A stretch of 64,000 nt of DNA from Kribbella voronezhensis (GCF_004365175.1 NZ_SOCE01000001.1:2839154-2903153), one strand, 5' to 3'. Shown: positions 1 to 7,996, counted from the first letter of the stretch. Numbers and translations are program-made. Notes: generated from the sequence alone by a model not told the origin.

Positions 1-420
1 TCCGGGTTCCTGTTGAAGGACACCGATCCGGACCTGCTGGTCTCCGCAGTACGGGCCGTGCATCGAGGTGACTCACTGGTCGACCCGGCGTCGACGCGGG
101 TACTGCTGGAGCGTTGTGTCGAACTCGAGCGCCGGGTCGGCGGCGACGAGCCCGCACCGGCGGCGGCCCCGGACGCGCGATGGGCCGGGGCATTGGGGCA
201 GTTGAGCGACCGCGAACGGGAGATCCTCGTCTGGATGGCCCGCGGCCTGTCGAACCGCGACCTGGCCGCGAAGCTGTTCGTGAGCGAGACGACGGTGAAA
301 ACCCACGTCAGCAACGTGCTCTCGAAGCTCGGCCTGTCCAGCCGGGTCCAGGCCGTCGTCGTCGCCTACGAAGCCGGCGTGGTCCGCCCCGGCGAAGCCG
401 AGGTCAACTGGGACGCCTAG
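1..420 (+). CDS. NarL/LuxR-family response regulator, C-terminal part
   Basis: The frame is open from base 1, so the gene begins upstream of the window. The visible 139 residues start with the end of a receiver domain (GFLLKD, with the conserved lysine of the last strand). After a linker comes a LuxR-type helix-turn-helix at about residues 68-125 (LSDREREILVWMARGLSN, then a recognition helix SETTVKTHVSNVLSKLGL). The protein is a DNA-binding output regulator of a two-component system. Its sensor kinase is presumably encoded upstream and cannot be seen. The stop codon overlaps by 4 bp the end of a small convergent gene. Confidence 0.93.
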   Translation, partial: SGFLLKDTDPDLLVSAVRAVHRGDSLVDPASTRVLLERCVELERRVGGDEPAPAAAPDARWAGALGQLSDREREILVWMARGLSNRDLAAKLFVSETTVKTHVSNVLSKLGLSSRVQAVVVAYEAGVVRPGEAEVNWDA

Positions 421-527
421 GTCAACGCGTAGACGGCCCCCACGGCCACGGCGATGATCAGCCCAACAGCCAACAACTGAACACGAATCGACGCCTGACG
501 GCGCTGCGGCAAGAAGTCCCCGGTCAT
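417..527 (-). CDS. small single-pass membrane protein, 36 aa
   Basis: The ORF encodes a short polar N-terminus (MTGDFLPQRR) followed by one hydrophobic helix (VQLLAVGLIIAVAVGAVYAL) reaching the C-terminus. It is convergent with the response regulator and overlaps it by 4 bp. The same frame stays open upstream to 671, but that extension is Arg/Gly-rich with no domain, so the internal ATG at 527 is preferred. A weak G-rich stretch precedes it. No family is recognised. The gene is plausible because of the clean membrane helix, but it is not proven. Confidence 0.4.
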   Translation of the reverse strand: MTGDFLPQRRQASIRVQLLAVGLIIAVAVGAVYALT

Positions 528-638
528 ACCCCCAGCGTCCCTCGCGAAACCGTCCCACCCATCCTCCCCAGGAACGGTTCGGGCCTCATCCCTAGGAATG
601 ACAACTTCGTTGCCCAGAGCCCCTGTACGTCGAGCCCG

Positions 639-705
639 CATCACGCCTCCTACGTCGGCCGCTCGACCCACCCACCCCCAACCGCCGGCTGCAGCTCGCT
701 ACCTG
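639..705 (-). repeat. dispersed G-rich repeat, copy A
   Basis: On the minus strand this reads a G-run core (GGGGGTGGGTGGGTCGAG) followed by CGACGTAGGAGGCGTGATGC, and it is preceded by the flank GCGAGCTGCAG shared with copy B. It matches the copies at about 889-973, 20487-20560 and 28203-28278. Copies A and B face each other, so they form a long imperfect inverted repeat. Confidence 0.7.
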
Positions 706-888
706 CCGCCGAACCGCACGCTGCGGAGCTGCACTGGGTCCATCAGTCCCCTGGCATTTGTCTGCTGGAGCACAAGTTGGTGCAACCGGCTGTCAGTTCC
801 GCGGAGGTCTCGGTCAAGGACGTGCGAAATCAGCTGAGAGCCGGTGACTTCAGATGCGGATGGGCTGGGTTGATACGTGCGGCAGGAG

Positions 889-973
889 GCGAGCTGCAGG
901 TACGGCGAGCCGCGACGGAGGAGCGGCGGGGTGGGGCGGGTGGGTCGAGCGCCGACGCAGGAGGCGCGAAGCG
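889..973 (+). repeat. dispersed G-rich repeat, copy B, with G-quadruplex motif
   Basis: The unit starts with GCGAGCTGCAG and a GCGACGGAGGAGCGGCGG block. It then has four G-runs separated by single bases (928-944), GGTCGAGCGCCGACG and AGGAGGCGCGAAGCG. The two CGACGnAGGAG blocks either side of the G-run core are imperfect direct repeats. The four G-runs fit the canonical pattern for a stable G-quadruplex. Confidence 0.7.
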
Positions 974-987
974 GATCGTCGTACGGG

Positions 988-1329
988 TCACTCGCCGAAG
1001 TACTCGGCCGCTACTTTCTTGGGGACGCACAGGCGCCAGGCGTCGAGGATCAGTTCGCGGAGTTCGGTTCGGTCGATCGCGGCGAGGTTGACCTCGATCC
1101 ACTGGTAGCGCTCGTCGGACTTGCTGGGTGGGAGGAACTTGTCCGGGTACGCCGCGATCGCGGCCGCCCGTTCCTCCTTCGGGAAACCGATGCCCATCTG
1201 CTTCTCGTCCCGCGACAGCGCGAGGTACACGATCTGCCCGACGCGGAACTTGATCCGGTCCCGGACCAGGACCTCGTAGCTGCGCGGCAACCCTTCGGTG
1301 ACCGCCCGGATGTCAGCCAGCTCGACCAT
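988..1329 (-). CDS. MmcQ/YjbR-family DNA-binding-fold protein
   Basis: This 113-aa protein has the MmcQ/YjbR pattern: an acidic helical start (MVELADIRAVTEGLPRSYE), a mid-domain KFRVGQIVYLALSRDEKQMGIGFPKEERAA, and the conserved YQWIEVNLAAID followed by LRELILDAWRL. The fold is a double-wing motif resembling CyaY; cellular roles are largely unknown. The start at 1329 is preferred over 1359 because a -10-like TAGGGT lies 7 bp upstream, the spacing expected of a leaderless message. It is divergent from the esterase operon. Confidence 0.85.
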   Translation of the reverse strand: MVELADIRAVTEGLPRSYEVLVRDRIKFRVGQIVYLALSRDEKQMGIGFPKEERAAAIAAYPDKFLPPSKSDERYQWIEVNLAAIDRTELRELILDAWRLCVPKKVAAEYFGE

Positions 1330-1352
1330 GTCCGCGACCCTACTTCTCAACC

Positions 1353-1369
1353 CTGACAACGGCTGTCAG
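1353..1369. promoter_or_regulatory. inverted repeat CTGACA-N5-TGTCAG
   Basis: A perfect 6-bp dyad with a 5-bp centre (ACGGC) lies in the divergent region between the MmcQ-like gene and the esterase operon. TGACAACGGCTGTCA resembles a LacI-family operator, and differs by one inserted G from the dyad before the GH2 gene at 8161. No LacI gene is visible in the window. Confidence 0.45.
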
Positions 1370-1496
1370 TGTTCACAGATTTCCCACGTCCACTACACAG
1401 AGCGATCGATTCAGCACGTCGACACGCCTGTGATCTCGGCCTCGCGCGTACGCATAGGTTTTCGGGGAGCCGGGAGGGACGCCGTACGGTGGGCGG

Positions 1497-2552
1497 ATGT
1501 CTGAGACAGCGGTGGTGAGTGCGGTGGAGGGGGCCGAGGTGGTGTTCCGCCTCGCGGACCCCGAGCACGCGCTGCACGGGGTGCGGCTCTGGGAGGAGTT
1601 GGGGATCGCCGCTGAGCTGCTGGAGTTCAAGCCGGTGGACTACGGCTGGGAGCTGCGGTTGCCGCGGCCGTCGGTGCACCGGATGGAGTACTTGTTCGAC
1701 ATCGCCGACGCCGGGATGCGGACCGACCCGACCAACCCGCGAGTCGTCGGCGGCGCGTTCGGTGAGCACTCCTGGCTGCCGCTGCCCGGGTACGTCGAAC
1801 CGCGGTGGATCGACATCGAGCCGATCGCGGCCGACGTGACCGCGCTGCCGGTCGATCCGACGCCGGTGGGACAGGTCGATGTCGAGGTCTGGGCTCCGAG
1901 CGGGATCGCCCCGAGCTTCGAGCTGCCGCTGCTGGTCTCCCACGACGGCCCGGAGTTCGCGGCGTACGCGGGCCTGACGCACTACACCGGCGCGATGGTT
2001 GCCGACGGCACCCTGCCGCCGTTCCGGCTGGCGCTGGTCCGGCCGACCTCGCGAAACCTCTGGTACGCCGCCAACCCGCAGTACGCCGAGGCGTTGACCC
2101 AGAGCGTTCTGCCCGCCGTCACCTCGCAGTACAAGAGCAAGTTGCCCGTGCTGATGGGAGCGAGCCTCGGCGCGCTGGCAGCCCTGTACGCCGAGTGGAA
2201 CCACCCGGGCACTTTCGCCGGGCTCTTCCTGCAGTCCGGGTCGTTCTTCACACTCAGCACGGATCCGCAGGAAGCGAAGTTCGAGTACTACGCCGAGGTC
2301 ACCGCCTTCGTCAACCAGGTGCTCGCGGCAACCGAGCCTCCGAGCCGGCCCGCGATCGCGATGACCGCCGGGACGCCGGAGGAGAACGTGCACAACAACC
2401 GGGTGATGGCAGCGCACTTGACTGGCCTCGGTCTCCGCGTAGCCTTCGACGAAACGCCGGACATGCACAATTTCACCGCCTGGCGTGATGTGCTTGATCC
2501 CTGTCTGACGGGTCTACTGCGGCGCACCTGGAGTGAGGCTGATGGAACGTGA
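1497..2552 (+). CDS. enterochelin-esterase-like alpha/beta hydrolase
   Basis: The 351-aa protein has an N-terminal immunoglobulin-like region (about 1-110: FRLADPEHA, YLFDIADAGM) and a C-terminal esterase-D type alpha/beta hydrolase. The nucleophile elbow is GASLG (LMGASLGALAAL), and a late MHNFTAWRD supplies the likely catalytic His. That architecture is known for Fes/IroD-type esterases, but the substrate here is unknown. No signal peptide is seen. It is the first gene of a tightly spaced operon; the next ORF overlaps its stop by 11 bp. Neither siderophore genes nor an NRPS is nearby, so a siderophore role is not supported by context. Confidence 0.85.
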   Translation: MSETAVVSAVEGAEVVFRLADPEHALHGVRLWEELGIAAELLEFKPVDYGWELRLPRPSVHRMEYLFDIADAGMRTDPTNPRVVGGAFGEHSWLPLPGYVEPRWIDIEPIAADVTALPVDPTPVGQVDVEVWAPSGIAPSFELPLLVSHDGPEFAAYAGLTHYTGAMVADGTLPPFRLALVRPTSRNLWYAANPQYAEALTQSVLPAVTSQYKSKLPVLMGASLGALAALYAEWNHPGTFAGLFLQSGSFFTLSTDPQEAKFEYYAEVTAFVNQVLAATEPPSRPAIAMTAGTPEENVHNNRVMAAHLTGLGLRVAFDETPDMHNFTAWRDVLDPCLTGLLRRTWSEADGT

Positions 2553-3288
2553 ACAGGTCGAGCTGGAGGCACCTGGGCTGGACCGGCCGGGAACTCTGAT
2601 CCGGTACGGGCACTACGGGCGACCGGTGCTGGTGTTCCCGAGTGAGCAAGGCCGGGCCTGGGATTACGAGAGCAACGGCATGGTCGGTGCCGTCGCGGAC
2701 CTGATCGAAGCGGGCAGGATCAAGCTGTACTGCGTGGACTCCTACGACCACGTCAGCTGGTCGGACCGGAATCTGCCGCTGGAGGAGCGCGCCCGCCGGC
2801 ACGGCGCGTACGAGTCGTGGATCCTCGACCAGGTCGTGCCGGCGATCGGCAGTGACACCCCGGGTGCCGCGGACATCATCACCACCGGCTGCAGCCTGGG
2901 CGCTTTCCACGCGCTCAACTTCGCGATGAAGCGCGCCGACCTGTTCCCGATCGCGATCTGCCAGTCCGGCAACTACGACGCGGCCAGCTGGCACCCGTGG
3001 GGCGAGCGCGGCGACGCGCTGTACTTCAACAACCCGGCGGACTACCTGCCCAACCTGGAGGGCGACCACCTCGAGTGGCTCCGCAACCGGGTGTTCCTGG
3101 TGCTCACCGTCGGCCAGGGCGACTGGGAGACCCACCCGACCGGTTCCTTGCCGTCGGCGCGCGCCATCAGCGCAGTACTGGCTGCCAAGGGCATCCCGCA
3201 CGACCTGGACCTGTGGGGGTACGACGTCGCGCACGACTGGCCCTGGTGGCGCAAACAGATCGCCCACCACCTGCCTCGATTCTGTTAA
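2542..3288 (+). CDS. esterase-family alpha/beta hydrolase
   Basis: This 248-aa single-domain hydrolase has the elbow GCSLG (TTGCSLGAFHAL), a late GYDVAHDWPWWRKQ that likely carries the catalytic His, and the early strand VLVFPSEQGRAWDYE typical of putative esterases. The ATG at 2542 is chosen because GGAGTGAGG precedes it at good spacing; a GTG at 2533 is in the same frame. It overlaps the upstream esterase by 11 bp and is followed 12 bp later by the ATP-grasp gene, after an AAGGAG motif. The three genes are probably cotranscribed and functionally linked. The substrate is unknown. Confidence 0.85.
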   Translation: MEREQVELEAPGLDRPGTLIRYGHYGRPVLVFPSEQGRAWDYESNGMVGAVADLIEAGRIKLYCVDSYDHVSWSDRNLPLEERARRHGAYESWILDQVVPAIGSDTPGAADIITTGCSLGAFHALNFAMKRADLFPIAICQSGNYDAASWHPWGERGDALYFNNPADYLPNLEGDHLEWLRNRVFLVLTVGQGDWETHPTGSLPSARAISAVLAAKGIPHDLDLWGYDVAHDWPWWRKQIAHHLPRFC

Positions 3289-3300
3289 GGAGCCTCGCAC

Positions 3301-4539
3301 ATGTCTGACCGCTCTCAGCATCTGATCGGCCTACTGCTCGGCGCCGAGGAGGACTGGCCGCAGGCGTTCGAAGCGCTCCTTCGCCAGGTCGGGCCGGTGA
3401 CCGACACCGCGGGGACCACGCACGAGTTCAGCACCGAGCGGCTGTCCATCGAGCCGTTCGACCTGAACGATCCGGTCCGGGTCGGGCTGGTGATCGACCG
3501 GCTCGCGTACTGGTACTACCACCCGCGCGAGTGGCTGAAGAAGGCCGCGCTGATGAACGGCACCTACCTGCTGAACTCCCCGTTCACCTTCCAGTCGATG
3601 GAGAAACACAGCGCGTACTGCGCGATGCTCCGGCTCGGCCTGAAGATCCCGCGGACCGTCCTGGTGCCCTACAAGAACCCGGTCGACAACGTGCGCTGGG
3701 CGTACACGTCGGCGAAGTACAACAAGCCCTTCGACCTGGACGCGATCGCGGACGACCTCGGCTATCCGATGTACATGAAGCCGTTCGACGGCGGCGGCTG
3801 GCGCGGCGTCTCCCGGATCAACAACCCCGACGACCTGCACAAGGCCTACGACGAGTCCGGCGAGATGCTGATGCACCTGCAGGCGACGGTCGAGTACGAG
3901 AAGTTCGCCCGCGCGCTGTCGATCGGCGCCGAGACGATGGTGATGGACTTCCGCCCGGACGAGCCGATGCACAACCGGTACGCCGTCTCGCACGACTTCC
4001 TCAGTCCGTCGGCCGGCCACCAGGCGGTCGCGATCAGCCGGATCGTCAACGCGTTCTTCGGCTGGGAGTTCAACTCCTGCGAAATGCTCGTGCACGGCGA
4101 TTCGGTGCACCCGATCGACTACGCGAACGCCTGCCCCGATGTCGCGATCACCTCACTGCACTACTACTTCCCGTGGGCGATCAGCGCGCTGGTGAAGTGG
4201 TCGGTGTTCTCGCTCGCGACCGGCCGGAGGACCAAGGTCGACCTGCACACCGAGCGGTACTTCGCGATCGCCGACGACGATTCGCTCGACTACGACGCGA
4301 AGATCGACGCGTACCTGGGCCTGGCCGACGAGTACTTCGAGACCGCGAAGTACCGCGAGTGGTGCGCCGAGAACCTCACCGACTTCGACGAGCGACTCGT
4401 CGACTGGGTCCGCGGCGACGACTTCGACCGCATCCTGCGCGAGACGGTCGCGGCCACCTACCCCGCCCACGAGCAGGAGAAGTTCCTGGCCCACTTCCGC
4501 GGCCTCACCGGTTTGTGGGTCGCGGACCAGTCAAAATAG
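3301..4539 (+). CDS. ATP-grasp domain protein (RimK/glutathione-synthetase-like)
   Basis: The 412-aa protein shows an ATP-grasp core: MYMKPFDGGGWRGVSRI is the nucleotide-binding strand-loop, EYEKFARALSIGAETMVM follows, and HPIDYANACPDVAI sits where metal-binding residues occur. ATP-grasp enzymes join a carboxylate to an amine or thiol through an acyl phosphate, so a ligase role is inferred. The amino-group partner is unknown. It is the last gene of the esterase-esterase-ligase operon. Its stop codon overlaps by 9 bp the 3' end of the convergent membrane gene. Confidence 0.8.
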   Translation: MSDRSQHLIGLLLGAEEDWPQAFEALLRQVGPVTDTAGTTHEFSTERLSIEPFDLNDPVRVGLVIDRLAYWYYHPREWLKKAALMNGTYLLNSPFTFQSMEKHSAYCAMLRLGLKIPRTVLVPYKNPVDNVRWAYTSAKYNKPFDLDAIADDLGYPMYMKPFDGGGWRGVSRINNPDDLHKAYDESGEMLMHLQATVEYEKFARALSIGAETMVMDFRPDEPMHNRYAVSHDFLSPSAGHQAVAISRIVNAFFGWEFNSCEMLVHGDSVHPIDYANACPDVAITSLHYYFPWAISALVKWSVFSLATGRRTKVDLHTERYFAIADDDSLDYDAKIDAYLGLADEYFETAKYREWCAENLTDFDERLVDWVRGDDFDRILRETVAATYPAHEQEKFLAHFRGLTGLWVADQSK

Positions 4540-4866
4540 AACGGCTATCAGGGCCGCGGCGATCGCCAGTTGGATCGTCACCGAGGTCGCGCGCCGCCCT
4601 GGCCTGCTGGCATCCGTCCAGCGCAGGTCTGGCCATGCCCACCCGGCCAGGACGACATCTACCGCCAGCAGGACGAGGCCGATCAGCCACAGCCACGGTG
4701 GGAACGCCTGCCAGTCCACAGTCGCGCGTGCGAAGAACAGGAAGAGGATCCCGGCCGCGACGATCAGTACGAGGTCCAGCCGGTCCCGCAGCTTGCGCCG
4801 GTGGATCTGCCACAGGGCGAGCAGCGGGTAGCCGATCGCCAGGACCAGCGCGAAGGCCGTTCTCAT
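4531..4866 (-). CDS. small membrane protein, four predicted helices
   Basis: The 111-aa product has about four hydrophobic segments (AFALVLAIGYPLLALW, LVLIVAAGILFLFFA, LWLIGLVLLAVDVVLAGW, IQLAIAAALIAVLF), separated by short basic loops. No family is recognised. The start at 4866 overlaps the upstream serine-hydrolase stop as ATGA, a mark of translational coupling, so the gene belongs to the minus-strand operon regulator - hydrolase - membrane protein. A helper or anchoring role for the hydrolase is a guess. Confidence 0.7.
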   Translation of the reverse strand: MRTAFALVLAIGYPLLALWQIHRRKLRDRLDLVLIVAAGILFLFFARATVDWQAFPPWLWLIGLVLLAVDVVLAGWAWPDLRWTDASRPGRRATSVTIQLAIAAALIAVLF

Positions 4867-5891
4867 GACTGCTCCGCCAGCAGTTTGGTGCCGAAGTCGT
4901 CCACCGAAGCCGCCACATCGGACAGCACGACCACGGCCCGCTTCCGCTCCAGATCGAGACCGACGAACGAGCGGTAGCCGCCGGTACCTCCGTTGTGCCA
5001 CACCATCGAGTGATCGGTTCCGGTCAGCGGGCTGGTGAGCCAGAACAGCCCGATCCGGTCGCCGTCGCCGAAGTCCTTCCTAGCAGCCAGTGCCTCGACG
5101 CCGGTGCCTCTCAGCAACGACTGCAGCATCAGTGCCATGTCGCCCGACGTGGACACAACCCCTCCGGCCGGACCGTACCCGTCCTGGACCCAAGGCGCTT
5201 CCTTCCGCCCGCCTGAGCTGTAGCCGACCGGCGCCGTCGCGGTCACCTGGGTCTCGTTCATCTGCAGCGGTTGGAGCACTCGTTCCGCCAGGACCTCCGA
5301 GTAGCTCTTCCCTGCTTTCCTGGCGAGCGCCTGACCGAGCAGCGCCGCGCCGAGATTCGAGTACGCCGGTTTGCCGCGACCGCCGGTGCCGGCTGCTTTG
5401 GCTTGGTCGATCACCTGCTTCACGTCGTACGGGTAGGGGTTGGCTGCGGACCAACTGGCGAGGAGTGACCGCGTGACGACCAAGGGCTGGTGTGAGGTGT
5501 TGGGCAGGCCCGATGTGTGCGTCGCCAGTTCCTCCAGCGTGGCGTTGGCGACGTCTGCTCCTTCGAGGGGAAGCATCGAGCCGACCTGCTGATCCAGCTT
5601 CACCTCGCCGCGGCGTACCGAGTCGGCGAGCAGCAAGCCGGTCAACGCCTTGCTGATCGAGCCGATCTCGAACCGGCTGTGTTCGTTGGCTCCCCGGCCG
5701 GCGAACACCATCGAATTGTCACCGATCACCGCGACGGCCAGCCGGTGTCCGGGCCCTTCGTAGTCCTTGTCGATGAAGGCCTGCAGTTTGTCGTCGCCGG
5801 TCCGCGCTGCCTCCAGGTCCAGACTGCGCGGCCGGACCAGCCAGCCCCCGGCCGTCACCGCGATCGCCAGCAGTACGGCGATGAGTTTCAT
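4863..5891 (-). CDS. serine hydrolase, class C beta-lactamase / D-Ala-D-Ala carboxypeptidase fold
   Basis: The 342-aa protein begins with a hydrophobic leader (MKLIAVLLAIAVTAGGW), indicating export or membrane anchoring. The family motifs are present: S78-I-S-K81 (nucleophile and general base), YSN (PAYSNLGAALLG), and HNGGTGG in the place of the KTG box. Such proteins include penicillin-binding proteins, esterases and peptidases as well as beta-lactamases, so substrate and resistance role cannot be called. The start is the ATG overlapping the stop of the upstream regulator (ATGA). The operon is likely controlled by that regulator. Confidence 0.85.
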   Translation of the reverse strand: MKLIAVLLAIAVTAGGWLVRPRSLDLEAARTGDDKLQAFIDKDYEGPGHRLAVAVIGDNSMVFAGRGANEHSRFEIGSISKALTGLLLADSVRRGEVKLDQQVGSMLPLEGADVANATLEELATHTSGLPNTSHQPLVVTRSLLASWSAANPYPYDVKQVIDQAKAAGTGGRGKPAYSNLGAALLGQALARKAGKSYSEVLAERVLQPLQMNETQVTATAPVGYSSGGRKEAPWVQDGYGPAGGVVSTSGDMALMLQSLLRGTGVEALAARKDFGDGDRIGLFWLTSPLTGTDHSMVWHNGGTGGYRSFVGLDLERKRAVVVLSDVAASVDDFGTKLLAEQS

Positions 5892-6280
5892 GCTGACCTC
5901 TCCAAAGCAACCAAGATCGCCAGTAGTGCGTCCACCCGGTTCGGCGGTACGGCGAAGACGCCGCGGCTCGGGCTGTGCAGCCAGCCTTCGGCAGTCAACT
6001 GCCGCAGATGGTGGTAGATCTGCCCGCTCGTGCCAAGACCCTGGACCGCACTGAGCGCAATGACTGTGCTGGTCCCACCCAGGATCTGCTGCACCAGGGT
6101 CAGCCGCACCGGGTTCCCGAGTGCGGCGAGCGCCCCCGCCCACACCGTCCAGTCCAGCCCCAGGACGGCATCTTCTGTGGGCTCGATGTCGTGTGGACGA
6201 AGTCGGGTCGACGCGCCGGATTCCAGCGCGGCGATCCGCCGTTCCAGCTCGGCGAGCCGGTTATCCACAGCTTCTTCCAC
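5888..6280 (-). CDS. winged-helix (ArsR-like) transcriptional regulator
   Basis: This 130-aa protein has an N-terminal helical stretch (VDNRLAELERRIAALES) and a winged helix at about 45-128. ALGNPVRLTLVQQILGG is the usual ArsR opening, LGTSGQIYHHLRQLTAEGWL the recognition helix, and GVFAVPP the wing. The start is GTG at 6280: TACTAT lies 7 bp upstream and would give a leaderless mRNA. It heads the operon with the SxxK hydrolase and the small membrane protein. No metal-binding cysteines are seen, so the inducer is probably not a metal. Confidence 0.85.
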   Translation of the reverse strand: MEEAVDNRLAELERRIAALESGASTRLRPHDIEPTEDAVLGLDWTVWAGALAALGNPVRLTLVQQILGGTSTVIALSAVQGLGTSGQIYHHLRQLTAEGWLHSPSRGVFAVPPNRVDALLAILVALERSA

Positions 6281-6290
6281 ACTGTGGATA
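6262..6290. promoter_or_regulatory. inverted repeat TATCCACAG-N11-CTGTGGATA over the regulator start
   Basis: Perfect 9-bp arms at 6262-6270 and 6282-6290 straddle the GTG start and -10 region of the ArsR-like gene, a position suited to autorepression. The arms also look like DnaA boxes, but the placement inside a coding start argues for an operator. Confidence 0.5.
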
Positions 6291-6291
6291 G

Positions 6292-6320
6292 TACGTAGTT
6301 ACGTAGCTATTGCAACTACG
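6292..6320. promoter_or_regulatory. second dyad and tandem TACGTAG repeats in the divergent promoter
   Basis: CGTAGTT (6294-6300) and AACTACG (6314-6320) form a dyad. TACGTAG is also directly repeated at 6292-6298 and 6300-6306. The site lies between the ArsR-like gene and the amidohydrolase, so it may control the plus-strand gene or both. Confidence 0.45.
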
Positions 6321-6337
6321 CGAGACTCTAAAGTGGC

Positions 6338-7210
6338 GTGGTGCGCGATGACGAGGTACCGGCATGGTGGCAGCGGCTCGGGGTGGACGGATTGATGGAT
6401 GTGCACGTCCACTTCCTGCCGGACGCGGTGATGGACGCGGTCTGGCGGTACTTCGACCAGGCAGAAGAGCACTACGGCAGGGCCTGGCCGATCACCTATC
6501 GAACGCCCGTGGCCGAGCGATTGGAGACGCTGCGCGCACTCGGCGTACGGCGCTTCCCGGCGCTCGTCTACCCGCACAAGCCGGACATGGCGGCGTGGCT
6601 GAACCAGTGGGCCCGGGACTTCGCGGCCGCGACACCCGGCTGCGTCCCGAGCGGAACGTTCTTCCCGGAACCAGGCGCAGCGCAGTACGTGAAAGAGGCT
6701 CTGGAGCTGGACACCCGGATCTTCAAGGTGCACGTCCAGGTCGGTGATTACGACCCGCGCGACGACGAGCTCGACGCGGTCTGGGGTCAGCTGGCCGAGG
6801 CCGGCGTACCGGTCGTGGTGCATTGCGGGTCAGGCCCGATTCCCGGCAGCCATACCGGCCCGGGGCCGTTCGGTGAGGTGCTGCGCAGGCACCCACGACT
6901 GACCGCGGTCATCGCGCACCTGGGCATGCCGGAGTACGCCGAGCATCTCGCGCTGGCCGAGACCTATCCCAACGTGCACCTGGACACGACGATGGCGTTC
7001 ACGCCGTTCGCGGAGGCGATGATGCCGGTCGACCGCTCGCTGCTGCCGCGATTGGCAGCACTGCAGGAGCGGATCGTGCTCGGGTCGGACTTCCCGAACA
7101 TCCCCTACGAGTACGCGGTCCAGCTGGAATCACTGGAACGCCTCGAGCTCGGCGACGACTGGCTCCGCGCCGTCTGTCACCACAACGGCGCGCGGCTACT
7201 CGGCGGGTAG
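6338..7210 (+). CDS. amidohydrolase 2 family metal-dependent hydrolase
   Basis: The 290-aa TIM-barrel hydrolase carries the family signatures: MDVHVHFLP (the HxH metal site) near residue 22, IFKVHVQVGDYDP, VVHCGSGP, AVIAHLGMPEYAE and the terminal GSDFPNIPY with the metal-binding Asp. Relatives act as decarboxylases or lactonases on cyclic carboxylates, but the substrate is unknown. Two GTG codons occur in frame at 6338 and 6341; TAAAGT ends 6 bp before the second, which may be the leaderless start. It converges with the next gene, overlapping by 15 bp. Confidence 0.85.
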   Translation: MVRDDEVPAWWQRLGVDGLMDVHVHFLPDAVMDAVWRYFDQAEEHYGRAWPITYRTPVAERLETLRALGVRRFPALVYPHKPDMAAWLNQWARDFAAATPGCVPSGTFFPEPGAAQYVKEALELDTRIFKVHVQVGDYDPRDDELDAVWGQLAEAGVPVVVHCGSGPIPGSHTGPGPFGEVLRRHPRLTAVIAHLGMPEYAEHLALAETYPNVHLDTTMAFTPFAEAMMPVDRSLLPRLAALQERIVLGSDFPNIPYEYAVQLESLERLELGDDWLRAVCHHNGARLLGG

Positions 7211-7996
7211 CTCCTCAATCGGCAGCCGGGACGCGAACCAGGCAAGCGTGAGGCCGGTCAGCAGCGCGTCCCGGTCGAGGTCCAGGTTGACCAGTTGGGC
7301 GTTCCAGGCCAGAAGTGCGGTGCTGAGCACCAGCGCCGAGATCTGCTGGCTCTCGGTGAAGGCAGTCAGGTTCCCGTTGAACCAGCGCACCTCGGCGAGC
7401 TCGGCCGCGTCCAGTCCCCGCTGCTGGGCCTGCGCTTCGGTCACTTCCGTGTACGCCGGGGTCGCGTCGAGCCCGAACTGGTCATCGCCGACCTGGTAGT
7501 CGCCGTACCCCAGGCGGCGCATCAGCTCGTCCCAGCCGGCCGCGCTCCGCCGGCTCGGTGAACCCCCCGGAGGACCGGTCAGCGCCGTCCAGGCGATCGA
7601 CGGGATGACCAGGTGGTGGTTGCCCGTCGCCTCCAACCGGCCGGCCGCCTCCAGCACGTCCATCACACCACTCGGCCAGGCATGGGTGAGCAGCGCCGGC
7701 CGGGCGTCGGGGTTGGCGGACCGCAGGTGCAGGAAATGCACGAACTGCCCGCTGATCTCGGTGCTGTAGTGGCTGTAGGCGTTCAGGCGGCGCTCGTGCA
7801 CCCGCCAGTCGTAGCCGGTGACCCAGTAGTCGAGCAGGTCGTCGGCATAGACGGCCGGGACGATGCGGTCGAGGCCCGCTGCTATGTAGTCACCGCCCGC
7901 GCGGAACGTCCGGAGCCGCTGGTACAGCGACTCCAGTTCGGCCTGCGGCACCTGGAGCCGGAGCTCCCGGACCTCCGCAGTTCGCTCGATTCCCAC
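7196..7996 (-). CDS. epoxide-hydrolase-like protein with shortened catalytic domain
   Basis: The N-terminal half matches the epoxide hydrolase N-terminal region (RELRLQVPQAELESLYQRL, DYWVTGYDWRVHERRLN). It is followed by THAWPSGVMDVLEAAGRLE, equivalent to the HGWPGS oxyanion segment. GYGDYQVGDDQFG stands where the GGDWG nucleophile motif is expected, so an Asp may be kept. At 266 aa the protein is about 100 residues shorter than usual, and no clear cap or catalytic His segment is seen. The GTG at 7996 is chosen because GGAGGT lies 6 bp upstream; the ATG 18 bp further out has no such site. Activity is doubtful. Confidence 0.72.
   Translation of the reverse strand: MGIERTAEVRELRLQVPQAELESLYQRLRTFRAGGDYIAAGLDRIVPAVYADDLLDYWVTGYDWRVHERRLNAYSHYSTEISGQFVHFLHLRSANPDARPALLTHAWPSGVMDVLEAAGRLEATGNHHLVIPSIAWTALTGPPGGSPSRRSAAGWDELMRRLGYGDYQVGDDQFGLDATPAYTEVTEAQAQQRGLDAAELAEVRWFNGNLTAFTESQQISALVLSTALLAWNAQLVNLDLDRDALLTGLTLAWFASRLPIEELPAE

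Larger units (their letters stand above)
528..987. other. gene-poor region holding two copies of a dispersed repeat
   Basis: About 460 bp between the small membrane protein and the MmcQ-like gene has no convincing coding frame on either strand. It carries two oppositely oriented copies of a G-rich repeat, listed separately, separated by about 180 bp in which I see no other structure. Confidence 0.6.

Noticed and set aside
4863..5891. Calling the two SxxK proteins antibiotic-resistance beta-lactamases
   Set aside because: The first has an HNGG box shared with many peptidases and esterases. The second (14250-15131) lacks a clear ExxLN motif and a signal peptide. Neither supports drug hydrolysis specifically.
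6261..6291. Two DnaA-box-like sequences (TTATCCACA and TGTGGATAG)
   Set aside because: They form a symmetric dyad across the start of a regulator gene, with no dnaA, dnaN, AT-rich unwinding region or box cluster nearby. An operator is the simpler reading.
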